DNA from: Gyrodactylus bullatarudis
Taxonomy: Eukaryota > Platyhelminthes > Monogenea > Gyrodactylidea > Gyrodactylidae
NCBI GenBank assembly: GCA_012064415.1
Contig: SSNU01000131.1
Coordinates: forward strand, 1 to 64,000
Direction of reading: 5' to 3'
Length of the DNA: 64,000 nt
Positions 33,126 through 44,300 of the stretch are shown here, piece after piece; position 1 is the first letter of the stretch, and each line of letters opens with the position of its first letter. A model generated the notes under the pieces. That model was not told the origin of the DNA, did no database searches, and saw only the letters and a program-made list of their open reading frames with translations. Position numbers and translations under genes: made by a program.

Positions 33126-35213
33126 ATGATTGATGGTTTCTCTAAGGATATAATTATTCCCTTATTGCGATGTCCTTCAGCTTTGATTCTGGATAATACA
33201 TTCCTAATTAATAAGAATGTAACAAATTCTATCTACAGTCTCATTTCTTTTGCCAAACCGTTGATATTTTTCAGTGTTGAATCACTAACACAAAATGAAA
33301 TTTTATTAAAAAGCTTCAAAACTTTTCTGATTATATCGTGTAAGTTATCCGAATCATAATAATATATTATTTTAGATCTTTTAATCGCTATATTTCTTCT
33401 TGTTTCTGAGAGGAAAGATCTATTTTATTTTTATAGAATTGTATTTTTTAGTGTAATCTCACAAACTGCACTAGATTCATCTCTTAAGCTGATCGATAAA
33501 TTCTCTGTTGGCAAACTCAACCCTTCCATTCTACAACATATTCTGTTTATTGCTACTCTATTTTATTTATCGATAAAGCTTGCACGGTCTCTTTTGGATT
33601 CTTTCATTGACGATGGTATTAAGATCATAATTTATTTTTCAATTTCCCTTTATGCTGTCTCATATTCAACCATTTATATGCAATACGAAAATGATAAACA
33701 ATATCTATTAACATTGAAGAGTAGTTCATTCTTCATCTTGACATTTGGCCATGTATTAAAGGAGTACACGAAAAACCGTGAGCGTATTAACGGTTACATG
33801 CAATTGGTCCTCCATAGTTTTCTTATGGATAACGGAGTTTGTGAAATTGTATCAACCTGGTGGACAAAATACGCTTCAAATGTATTTGTTTTATACTGGA
33901 TCATTACGTCTGCTACTGAAATTATCTTGAAGAATAATCTCAACGATTCTTTAGTTGAAATTATTAGCGCACCAACATTATGCCTTCAAATAAGTTTCAT
34001 AACGATTCTGATGAAATTATTCCAAGGCTTCATGAATATCAATACAATTATACTCAATTTTTTCATCAAAATCAAGTGTGATCAAATTGCTGTGAATGAG
34101 CAAATATTTCAGAAATTGGAAAATATCTTTTCCAAAAGTCGTATTTTTGTCTCATGGTACTTCTTTATCATCATGAGCTCTCTCTCATGTAAGAAGCTCC
34201 AGAAAGATTCCTCATTGACTTCAGTAGACTTTCATCTACTAGTTTCATCATTCTTTGCTCCAACATTGGATTTCTTGTCAGAGAGATTCTCACACAAAAT
34301 TTTGTCACTCTATACAAAATTGCCGATATCTCCAAATATTTATGATTATCTCCGTCAAGTTACAAAGAATTACATTCATTTTATTTTTTACATGATTGGC
34401 GTTTTCATCATGCTTCCATGTTATCTATCAATGAGTTTATTCAACATCAAAGATTGGGAAAAGGATCAATTTGAATTGAGATACTTGGCCAATACCAATC
34501 TAGCTCTATTGATGAATGTTTTGAAGAGATCTGTCATCTTTATTATACCATTAATTTTCACAAATCCATCTGGTAGTGAACTTGCTCCGAGAACATGCAC
34601 AAAAGGACTTATTTTCGATGCACATTCTCTAGGCGAGAATAAAGCTGGTCTAATATTTACTTTCTCAATGATCTCATTGGCTATTGAAATCAACTTTTAT
34701 TGTCTTCTCTTCTTCTCGTATTCTCATTTTGACTTTTTAATGGTGAGAAATAAGAACTCCAACGATCTAACTGATTTCCTATTCCTATTCCTATTTGCCT
34801 ATAAAATATGGTGGGGAATTGAGATGATTTTAGAGAATTGGCGAGCATATCAAAAGATAAAGAATCGTCTGGATTTCCTCTCTCGACCAAATCCATCTGA
34901 TCTTGGAACATTGTTTATGGAATCAGAGAAAATGTCTCATCATGAGAGGTGCTGTGTGTGTCTCTCAGACTGGAACATTCTCGAGGGAATTGATGGAATT
35001 AAAAAGACACCATGTAATCATTATTTCCATGCCCAATGCATTCGTCGTTGGCTATACATCAAAGGTTCATGTCCCCTATGTGTAGCACCAATTGGTTGGC
35101 CAGATATCAACGAAGATGGTCGAAATAATTTCTACTCAATTTATGAAAGATCAACAATCGACACGCAATTCAATAATGAAACCACTGAGGATATCAATAA
35201 TGGTAAGATTTAA
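33126..35213 (+). CDS. RNF139-like: Multi-pass membrane RING-H2 E3 ubiquitin ligase, RNF139/TRC8-RNF145-like
   Basis: Two exons, 33126-33339 and 33376-35213, around a 36-bp intron give 683 aa; the ATG at 33126 is the first after an in-frame TAG at 33093. The N-terminal 540 or so residues hold about a dozen hydrophobic segments separated by short loops. A cytosolic RING-H2 follows near residues 590-635: C-C-V-C-L-S-D-W, C-N-H-Y-F-H-A-Q-C-I-R-R-W-L, C-P-L-C. Length and order match RNF139 (TRC8, 664 aa) and RNF145, ER-membrane ligases in ER-associated degradation and sterol control. RNF139 and RNF145 cannot be told apart here. A short acidic tail follows the RING. It is divergent from the TSEN54-like gene. 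Confidence 0.88.
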
Positions 35214-35219
35214 TCTATA

Positions 35220-36650
35220 AAACTTGGGTTGTTTTGTTGCAATTGAGGACTTGATAAATTCCAAACGTATGAATTCCATTTTAATGATAAAAATACAACT
35301 CTAATCAAAAATCAATCGGGTAGTAAAAATTTGACAGCTGCATACGAGTTTCATCTTTATTAGGACTCGTCAATGAACTATGGCTAAGATTTAAATCTAA
35401 TTCGTGTAATCGCAATTCCCTGTTATATTATTCTCTGATAGAGCTAAAACTTACTTTTCAACATGTTCAAAAAATTCATAAGACTCCACTTAAAGTGTCT
35501 TCAAGTTCATTTATCCATTTGTTCAGAGTAAAGTTTGAAAAGGATTCTTTTTGAGTGATAAAATTTTAAAATTTTCGAATTTATGCGTTCATTTGAGGAA
35601 AAATAAAAAAGAGAGAAAAGTTTCCTATTGAACCTTATGTTTTCAATTTTATTTAGATATGCATGATTTCAATTAAAGATGTCAAATTTTCGAATTCGCG
35701 CCATATATTATGAATACACTCTGAAAAATTTTATTCAATTTGGGAAAAATTAACAATTTTAGGGAAAATGGGAAATGGCATATCAGAACACCAAAATTTT
35801 TAAAATTAGTTTTCGAATACGGCAATTACGGAGCATAGATAATCTATTTGAAGCATAAAATATTTTGTCTTTCTCTAATATATAATATAATATATTTTTA
35901 TTCATAAAATACAGAAGTAACTATGCGAATCTGGTATATATTGAACAAGATAAATGCATATCTGTTAAAAATTTGTTACATCTCTATGAATACACTAATA
36001 CAGTTTATCTATGAAAAATATTTTTAATTTTTGGTTCAACAGATAGGGGTTGTCTCTTCAAAATACCCAGTCACAGCAAAAAATTCAGTTTCTTGAAATG
36101 ATTCTAATCAAGTATACAACATAAACTTCGATAGAGCCAAAAATTTCTCAGTTCTTATTCTATCAGAATATTTTTCTACAACAGATCTTGCTTTCTTTTT
36201 GTATTTATTATTACAATTATTTATGTAATAAAAATATGAAAAATCAAACAGGAACATATTTCATTGTAATGCTGAAAGCGTGAAAGAAAAATGTAATCCA
36301 CTGAAAAGTTACACATTTGTAATTAAAATTGAGTTATTATTCTGTTTATTTATTTCATAGGAAATAAAATCGAATTCCTATTCTACTATTCATTGCATAT
36401 CATTTTAACATCTGATCTGAGAATTCAATTTAAATAATATATATAATTTACTGATCGATAAGTGGTAATTCATCAATAATTAATTTAGTTTCATTACTTG
36501 ATGGTTACATGAATATTCGAACCAAGAATGAAACTATAAACTAAATTTTGTAGAATGCAAATTAGAAATTACAGTAATATTTTCAAAAACAGTCCAAAAA
36601 AAGTTGAAATAATTCCAAAATTTTATCTCAAGATTAGTCCGATTTGAGTA
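35220..36650. other. Gene-free stretch
   Basis: AT-rich, possibly the 3' flank of the RNF139-like gene (AATAAA-like signals are common but not informative here). No repeat or exon supported. Confidence 0.4.
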
Positions 36651-36654
36651 TCAT

Positions 36655-36842
36655 TCAAAATTCACTTTTAGGTGTCAAACTTTCTCTGGAGTTTTAGTAT
36701 ATTTGAGAAGACAAAAGCTTCACTCTAAGTTTTATCTAACTACTGTGTTATTAAAAACTTATTTGTATATTGAGAATTCATGTAACGTTTAATCAAATAT
36801 ATTAAAACTCCAGAGAAAATTTGTCATCCAAAAGGGAAGCTT
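36655..36842. repeat. Small MITE-like inverted repeat
   Basis: Arms 36655-36708 and 36795-36842 are inverted copies (core CTCTGGAGTTTTAGTATATT and inverse AATATATTAAAACTCCAGAG). About 90 bp of unique sequence between. No clear target duplication. Confidence 0.7.
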
Positions 36843-36909
36843 TCAAAAATTTTGAACGGTAGTCGAATAGGGCTACTTTTGGAATTAGAAAAAATTGAAA
36901 ATTACCCAA

Positions 36910-37110
36910 TAATAAAACTAAAGCTAATTGACATGAAGTTGGGGAGCTATGACTTTTAAATAAAATAAAAACTTTAAATCAACACTTGAAAGGATCAAGA
37001 TTTATTGGAATGCAGATCATATTGCCTACCTTTTTTTTGTATTTCGAAGAAAAAGAAATTTCTATTTGTTGTCAAACTCCCATTTTTTCAAATTTTGAAT
37101 GATAAAATAT
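36910..37110. repeat. FB-related fragment
   Basis: Begins with the FB tip (AAAGCTAATTGACATGAAGT) and diverges after about 150 bp; no second arm. Confidence 0.5.
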
Positions 37111-37329
37111 CATGAGAGGATGGTTTAACCCTAGAACCGGAAATCAAAACACTTGCAAATATGACAAACTGGGTCATTTTTAACTGATAATTAAAAAATT
37201 CAAAAATATCGTTTCTCTTATAAAATTTTATCTAAAATTTTCCTAAGCATTCGTTAAAAAATATAGAATACAGTGATTTTTATAAGGAAACATTAGACAT
37301 TTGGAAAATTCTCTGTAACCTTTGCGATC

Positions 37330-37680
37330 TGATTTCTACGGGCATAAAGAACATTGTTGGCTTATTTTCGATGATCGAATCTTCATATCTGGACTTACAA
37401 TAGTTTTACTAACATGTGAATCATCTAAACATCTTTTACTCCCAGGACTTAGTGTCATGATATGATGTGAAGAAATTATCACAAATAACTGTTCTTCCTC
37501 TGTTTTGCTATGGCTGAATGAGCTCTTTTACCACTCTTCCTGTTAGGTTCTTTTCTGGATTTGGACCTTCTTTGCCATTATAAATTTGGCCATTCAAGAA
37601 ATAAGCATTTCTTGCGTCACAAGCAGTCCATATTTTTATACCATATTTACCTGGCTTTGAAGGGATAAACAGGGTTTAAT
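37330..37680 (-). pseudogene. piggyBac transposase fragment
   Basis: Minus-strand frame from about 37667: FIPSKPGKYGIKIWTACDAR, then N-A-Y-F-L-N-G-Q-I-Y-N-G-K, a TAG, then R-T-V-I-C-D-N-F-F-T-S-Y. K-P-x-K-Y-G-I-K and D-N-F-F-T-S are signatures of the DDD catalytic domain of piggyBac (DDE_Tnp_1_7) transposases. At least three stops; the ends are not visible. It would have supplied a TTAA-specific transposase of the kind that moved the 6228-6443 MITE, though a link between the two is only suggested. Confidence 0.82.
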
Positions 37681-38039
37681 GTAGTCTTTCAGGATCAAAA
37701 CAGATTTTTCCCATTGAATTTTCGAAAGATCCACCCTACTCGAGGATTTTTAAACATCAAAATTTCACTGATTTTTAAATAGTGAAAAAAAGGTTATCAA
37801 CTCCCTGAAACAATGAGATTAATCATTAGATCAGATTGAATTCCTAGTGAAAAGAATTGAAAACCACTCAATTGCTTAGGGATTCAATTACATTTCGAAT
37901 AAAAATGGAGTGAAGTCATTTCTTTTTTTCGACAACTTTCTCCAGTTCTTGTGTTTTGAAAAATCAAAATTTACAAATGTGTTTTTATACCTTTTTGGGA
38001 AATCTTTCAACTATTAATACATGCATCATTTCAAACTAT

Positions 38040-38166
38040 CATTTTCAGTTTCAAACGAAAGACTCATTCAGAGGATTAGGTAGTCAAGTGAATATTTAGT
38101 AATAAAGCTTACATTTCACCGGATCTCGTCAGACTATTACACCGGCTAGAATAAATTCGATGCCCT
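38040..38166 (-). mobile_element. R element copy 3 (minus): leader and ORF start
   Basis: Minus-strand leader with CTGACGA (38126-38132), GAAA (38114-38117), a TAGT/ACTA pairing (38133-38136 with 38097-38100) and CCGG/CCGG helix. ORF start near 38071 (M-S-L-S-F-E-T-E-N-D) copies the beginning of the ORF at 38304 and then diverges. It is head to head with copy 4, sharing the short spacer between the two leaders (38167-38221). Confidence 0.65.
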
Positions 38167-38169
38167 AAA

Positions 38170-38303
38170 ATGATGTAACCAATCAGAGGATATTATTGAT
38201 AATCGAATTTATTATATATATCTAGCCGGTGTAATAGTCTGACAAGATCCGGTGAAATATAAGCTTTATTACTAAATATCCACTTGACTTCCAGATCCTC
38301 TAA
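38170..38303 (+). promoter_or_regulatory. R element copy 4: promoter and leader
   Basis: CCAATCAGAGGAT near 38180, TATA box (TATATATATC, about 38212), leader with GCCGG at 38225-38229, TAGT 38235-38238, CTGACAA 38239-38245 (the G8 position of the hammerhead-like core is A here), TCCGGT 38248-38253, GAAA 38254-38257, hairpin to 38270, ACTA 38271-38274. A possible splice acceptor (ACTTGACTTCCAG) stands just before the ORF. Confidence 0.6.
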
Positions 38304-38627
38304 ATGAGTCTTCCATTTGAAACTGAAAATATCTTCGAAGAAGCTCGGCAGTATTTTTCTAACAAACTATCATTGATTGCAGAGCTACAAAACGGTGAAA
38401 ATACTCGAGATAATTCAGAAATTCTTGAAAATGAAAACCTGCAAAACTACGAGGGTGGAGATGTATTTCTCGAGGATCCATATGAATCAGAGACCAGCAC
38501 TTCATCCATTTACGATGATGAGAGCATTCACATTTCAGTCTACAATAACCATGGCAGTGATCTCTTTGCAGAGTATGACGATAATTTTGACTCCTATTAC
38601 TACCATGATCAGGATGAAGGTTACTAA
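38304..38627 (+). CDS. Acidic 107-aa protein of R element copy 4
   Basis: Intact ATG-to-TAA frame directly after the leader. The start M-S-L-P-F-E-T-E-N-I-F-E-E-A-R-Q-Y-F-S is shared with copies 1 and 5, so it is a family feature. The rest is strongly acidic (D/E-rich throughout, ending D-Q-D-E-G-Y) with many Ser, Asn and Tyr. No known domain, signal peptide or membrane segment. It could be the full first ORF of the element or a truncated one; an ORF in the +1 frame over 38377-38631 is its shadow. Function unknown. Confidence 0.5.
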   Translation: MSLPFETENIFEEARQYFSNKLSLIAELQNGENTRDNSEILENENLQNYEGGDVFLEDPYESETSTSSIYDDESIHISVYNNHGSDLFAEYDDNFDSYYYHDQDEGY

Positions 38628-38639
38628 TTAGTAGTTAAT

Positions 38640-39650
38640 AATTGAAGTGGACAGAGAAAAAGACCAAAGAAAAGACATTTTGAAATTTAAGACTAGAAAT
38701 AAGTTAGTCAGAACAATTCATTTCAGTCAGAGATGAGTTATGAAGAGAGAACAGCTTTTCTTGATTAAAAATATTCATTAAATTGTTTAAATAATATGAT
38801 GATACATGAAATCCCTTCTCTAGGAAGGAAAAAAAATCAAAAAATCATTACTTCATGACTAAAAAGTTATGATTTATTAAAAATTATAAGAGCCTTTATT
38901 ATTGAAAAATATAAACTAACTAGAAAAATAATGCTTTCCTTTACTATTTCTAATGGGTTATTTTTCTTTCAAATAAAATCTATTTAAGGCGTTTACTCTT
39001 AAGTAGTTACATTAAAAATTAATATAAACAATAGATAAAAATAGAACGTGTTCAATTCAAAAAAATGATCGGGGTAACAAATTCTGTTTTTGTTAATGTA
39101 TTCAATAGAATTCATAATTGTTAATTTTCAAGGCAATATTCCAGTTGAATTTTATTTTCTGAAACATATTCCCCATCATTTGAATACACGATCAATTGCT
39201 CAAGAAATATTAATAAATTATTCAAGCTTATTGAAAGCCAGCCTTACGTTGTATTTTCAACTGCTCCATCATATATGAGTAGGGATTTCATTTAATTCTC
39301 TAATAAAATAAAGGAAATTGACGTAATACACACAGAGATAAAGATTAAATATATAAGATAATTTTGAAGATCAAGATGAAAAATTTTCTCACTCACTCAT
39401 ACAGCTTGCGGATTTCCTGATTATGTCAATTAATTAATAAAATTGATTTATTTTGAGAATTTCACAACATGTTTTTGTTCCATCAGGCCTTCGATTACAA
39501 TTTTGAATCCATATTTAAAATTATACATGTCTTATGCATGTCTTTTTGGAGGCGATAAACTTCAGTAAGGAAATATTGCAATTCTATTTTGAAAAGGTGG
39601 GGTAAATTAGCCTTGTTTGAGTTTCATTGTATTTTAGGGCAGACATTAAA
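38640..39650. other. Gene-free stretch
   Basis: AT-rich downstream flank of R copy 4; the short frame at 39090-39278 has no recognisable content. Confidence 0.4.
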
Positions 39651-39654
39651 AAAT

Positions 39655-40073
39655 CATAAAGCTAATTAATATGAAGATGGGAATTTATGAATTTTACAAA
39701 ATTCATATTTTTTTCATCAAGAAATCGAATTTGATCGAGATTTTTCGAAATCTAGATCATGAGGCCCTCTTTCAGTATACGGAGAAAAAAAATTTTTAAG
39801 GAAACTAAAAATCAACTTTTGATCACTCTCTCACATTGAAATCAACAAAAATTTTCAACTCAAAGTTCAAAAAAATAGGGGAATTTGGCGCTTCTTCAAG
39901 ATTTCAAATTAGCCGTAGTTTCCTTAAAAATTTTTTTTCTCCGTATACTGAAAGAGGGCCTCATGATCTAGATTTCGAAAAATCTCGATCAAATTCGATT
40001 TCTTGATGAAAAAAATATGAATTTTGTAAAATTCATAAATTCCTATCTTCATATTAATTAGCTGTATATGCAT
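39655..40073. repeat. FB-type foldback element with near-perfect 150-bp arms
   Basis: Arms 39655-39803 and 39918-40073 are inverted copies with very few differences (shared GAGGCCCTCTTTCAGTATAC). Tips are AAGCTAATTAATATGAAGAT and its inverse. The middle (39805-39900) resembles 26730-26800 and 52585-52680. Confidence 0.9.
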
Positions 40074-40287
40074 TGTGTATTATGTGATATAAAAGGTAAT
40101 GACTTTTTGCATGTAATCATATCCAGTATCTTTTTTGTACGGTTCTTGATGTATTTTGGGGTAGACAGGTGCATATTTTTTTATTTTCGTCCTAGAATGA
40201 TACACATAAGCCATGTTGACCAATGAAATCACAGCACAGATTTGATAAATTTGTCAAGCATAATTGACTATGATTAATTTAATTATA

Positions 40288-40642
40288 ATGCCTTACATAA
40301 AAAATTCCTTAGAAATACGTGCAAAAATCCTAGAACTTCATCAAGAAGACAAACATTGTGAAGTTATCTGTCGTTCCCTATTCCACAGCTTATAAATGGA
40401 TTATTTCAGAAAGCCCCACACCACAATCAAAAGGAGTTTCTTTCAACGTAAAGATGAGACCTGTTCACACAGATGCACTTCTTGAATTTGCTGAAAATAA
40501 TTGCCAGGTGACTCTATCGCAGTGCCAAGAATTCTTGGAGATTAATTATCAGCTCCATGTCTGCTTCAACACAATTAAGAACAGCTTAAATGGTCATGCA
40601 TTTTCCCTTAAAAAAATTCATCCGGTTCCTTTTTTGGAATAA
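40288..40642 (+). pseudogene. Tc1/mariner-like transposase, N-terminal fragment
   Basis: ATG at 40288 (M-P-Y-I-K-N-S-L-E-I-R-A-K-I-L-E-L-H) opens a helix-turn-helix typical of Tc1/mariner DNA-binding regions; near 40372 the frame shifts by one and continues P-Y-S-T-A-Y-K-W-I (second helix), T-L-S-Q-C-Q-E-F-L and N-T-I-K-N-S-L-N-G-H-A-F-S-L-K-K to a TAA at 40640-40642. The DDE domain is absent. An ancient, truncated copy. Confidence 0.6.
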
Positions 40643-40649
40643 ACAACCC

Positions 40650-41270
40650 TTTAAATAAGGAGAAGCAAGCGATTTGTGTCATAGTATTTTTATGTAAATT
40701 GTGACTTCTAAAAATTTCCTAGGATAAATTGGAGTGGAAAAAATGAGAATTTATATTAATTTGCAAATTTTGTCTATCAAATGCATGCATTTTCCCTTAT
40801 CACGAAGACAAAACAATAAATGGAATATGGTAACACGCGTGGTTCCATCTCCTACGTTCTACATTCTAACCTTTGAATTTTCTTAACAAAACACTTTGGT
40901 GCACTTTGAGGAATAGCTGGATGAGAAATCGATAGTTAGAATTATCGTCAAACATCAATCTTCCCATCTAGAGTAGAGAAATACATTTTTTTCCAATTTG
41001 TAAGACATTCTACCCTATTTTCAAAATTTGACTTAAAAATGACTTACTGAAAATAACATAAGAAATCTTATTGAAGATATATGTATTTGAACCCTTCATG
41101 CCCTATTGCTCTATCTATCAGTAACAAAATAAATTTTTAGACTTTTTTGAAATAAAAATGAATTTCATATCAACTTTTTTCCAAACTTTTCTCCAGACTT
41201 TTATTATGATTTTATGTGACTATAACATTTTTCGCTTGCTACTTGACTAAATTTTCTTCCTTTTCGTTTT
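40650..41270. other. Gene-free stretch before the gypsy element
   Basis: AT-rich; no LTR recognisable by comparison with 45333 onwards, so the 5' LTR of the gypsy element seems missing. It ends in a pyrimidine-rich run and TTTTCTACAG (41266-41275), a plausible splice acceptor or the junction of the insertion. Confidence 0.45.
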
Positions 41271-41348
41271 CTACAGATGAACTAAAACAAGTAAGAAGGC
41301 AACATAGTCAGGTAGCAAACGATCAACGTTACGGTCAAGCTCCCTGAA

Positions 41349-44300
41349 AAAACTATTTGGTTCAAAATAAAGTCGACGCTTCCAAAACACAAGACGTTTT
41401 CCGGAGCGACATGGGAGATTTTAAGACTTTCTGGGAAAGGATATCCCCTCAATTTGTAAACGACACACGGAGTATGAATGTGGTGGAGCAAAAGGCCATT
41501 CTATGGTCTAAAATTGACTTGAATGCATACAAACGTGCCAAAGCAGCCCTAGGACCAAAGAAAATCGACGAAGACAGCGTGACTGTACCCGACATCATCC
41601 AAACTCTGGGAAAAATCTTCAAAGACCAGACTCCCACTTTTAACAAAAGGATTCAATTCTACTCAAGCAAAAAACCAAAAAACATGCCATATGACGAATG
41701 GACCGAAAAGATCATGGATCTTCACGAAGAGGCAAAGATCGATGATATGTCCTACCAGGAAAAAATTATGTATGTTGTGGCCAGCTCCCTGAACGAAAAT
41801 GATCCGGTGAGACTTAAGCTCTTAAAGAAAGTATCAAAGTTCAAGGGCGAGGAAGATGACCCAAATATGTACGAACTGGTACAAGAGGCGTGGCAAGAAG
41901 AATTAATGAAGAAGAGAGAAAACATATCCGAAGAAGTCAATATGATCGGTCAAAAGCGCCGAATGCCAATGGAAACTCATCAACAACTGCCGACCAGCAA
42001 ATGCCGACGATGCAACAAGGACCACTGGAACCGACCTTGTTTCTACGAAAGACACCTATACAAGAATTGTAACAGAGTTGGCCACCCTGAGTATAACTGT
42101 TTAGCACGAACGAAGGCAGCTGGAAATACAAGTGAGATCTTTCTTATTGACATACATAAAATAGACATAGACACACACATTGAGCTAAACATTAATAGCA
42201 TACCTGTTAACTTCCTATACGATACAGGAGCAAAAATTACTTTAATAACACATAATACATATATTTACCTCAACAAACCAAATTTACAATACACAACTGT
42301 GAAATGCATAGCTGCTAATAGGAAACCCCTATTATTAGAGGGAAAAATTATAGCTACGGTAGAGCACCAAGGGAGAAGGAAAATATTTGATATCCAAGTG
42401 TCGAGGCATTTAGATTCCAATATACTAGGTAGGGACATCATCGATACCCTAAACATATTACGAAAGGGACAAAAATGCCCCAACTGCGAAGTAAATCATA
42501 TAGATAGCACCTCGTGTGTTGAGGAAATAACGGATCTAAACAACAAATCTCGGGGCATATGCACAATTCAAGGGAAAATTAGGATGATAAAAGACGCCAT
42601 ACCAGTCAACAGGGCGAGATCAGTACCATATAGTAGGATCGAAACCTTATCTAAGGAACTCGATAGACTAGAACGGGAAGAGTTCATCGAAGCCATTAGA
42701 TATGCCGACTGGGCCGCCCCGTTAGTATACGTATTAAAACCGAACGGAAAGATTCGCACGTGTATCGACTTATCCGGAAAATTCAACGACCAAATTTTAC
42801 CTCACACTTATCCGGCGAAAGACGTCGAACACATACTTAGCCAATTAACCGGGGGACAAATATTCTTTATAGTAGATCTAGCCGAAGCATTCCTACAAAT
42901 ACCATTAGACAAAGAATCACAGAAATTTCTTAACATTAACACACACAAGGGATTATATAAATGCAAAAGATTGTGGTATGGAGTAAAAACAGCTCCAGCA
43001 ATTTGTCAGGAGATAATTGACAAGGTAGTCAATGGGTTACCCGGTATCTTGACATACATGGACGACATCCTTGGGTTTGCGAAAAACAAAGAGGAACTAG
43101 GGGGTAATCTCATTAAACTATTCGAGAGACTTCAAGAATATGGGCTAAAAGCAAACACCGAGAAAAGCAAATTTTTTGAAAAAGAAATAAAGTTTCTAGG
43201 CCACATAATCAATGAAGAAGGGCGAAAACCAGACCCGATAAAGATCGAAGTTTTTCAGAGAATGAAAACACCCACAAATTGCAAAGAACTAATGTCCTTC
43301 ATGGGCATGGCTACATATTACAGTCCGTACATCAGCGGAATTCACAAACACACCCCGGAGCTAACAGAGCTGCTCAGGAAGAACATACCATTCACATGGA
43401 AGACTAACTACCAGATAGCATTTGAGGCAATAAAAAATCTCATCCGTGACGAAACAATGTTAGCTCACTTCGATCCATTGAAGACATCCATAGTCGCTGG
43501 TGATGCCAGTGAAAAAGCAGTTGGCGGGGTCCTCCTTCAGGAAGATAAGTTTGGGATAAGGAAACCAATAATCCACGTACATCACACATTAAATACAGCA
43601 CAGAGAAAATATAGCCAGATCGAGAAAGAAGGACTGGCACTAGTGTTCACTCCAAACCGACTACATAAATATATTATAGGATATCATTTCATACTCCAAA
43701 CCGATCACAAACCACTACTCAGCATTTTCAAACCAAAAGATGGTATACCAGTGTATACTTCATGTAGACTACAAAGATGGGGAGCCCATTTGTCCAAATA
43801 TGACTTTGAGATAGAACACATCGGCACAAACCAATTTGGTATGGCCGATTGTCTATCCAGACTGATTGAAGAAACGAAAGACAAAAACGAAGATCAAGTC
43901 ATAGCAGAGATAAATACTATAACGCTAAACACCGACTACGAAATCATCGAAGACACTAGGGAAGAAATAAATAGAATTGATCTCACCTGGGAGGATGTTA
44001 GAGCACATACCCTAGCTGACGAAAGCCTAGAGAAGGTAAAGCAACACATTCAGGTAGGATGGCCAAAACAGAAATACCTCCCGGTAGACGTAAAATCGTT
44101 CGCACAGAAAAAAGACGAAATAAGCATAATAAACGAATGCGTAATGTTTAGGGAAAGAACAGTAATACCAAAATCACTCATACGTAGAGTCCTCGAAGTA
44201 CTGCATAAAGGCCATCAATGTGCTGCTAAAACTATCAACAGAGCAAGGAAGGTAGTCTACTGGACAAATATGGCAAATGATATCATAGAATTTTGCCGGA

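Noticed and set aside
38377..38631. 84-codon frame overlapping the acidic ORF of R copy 4
   Set aside because: Its start is internal and only the 38304 frame shares the family N-terminus.
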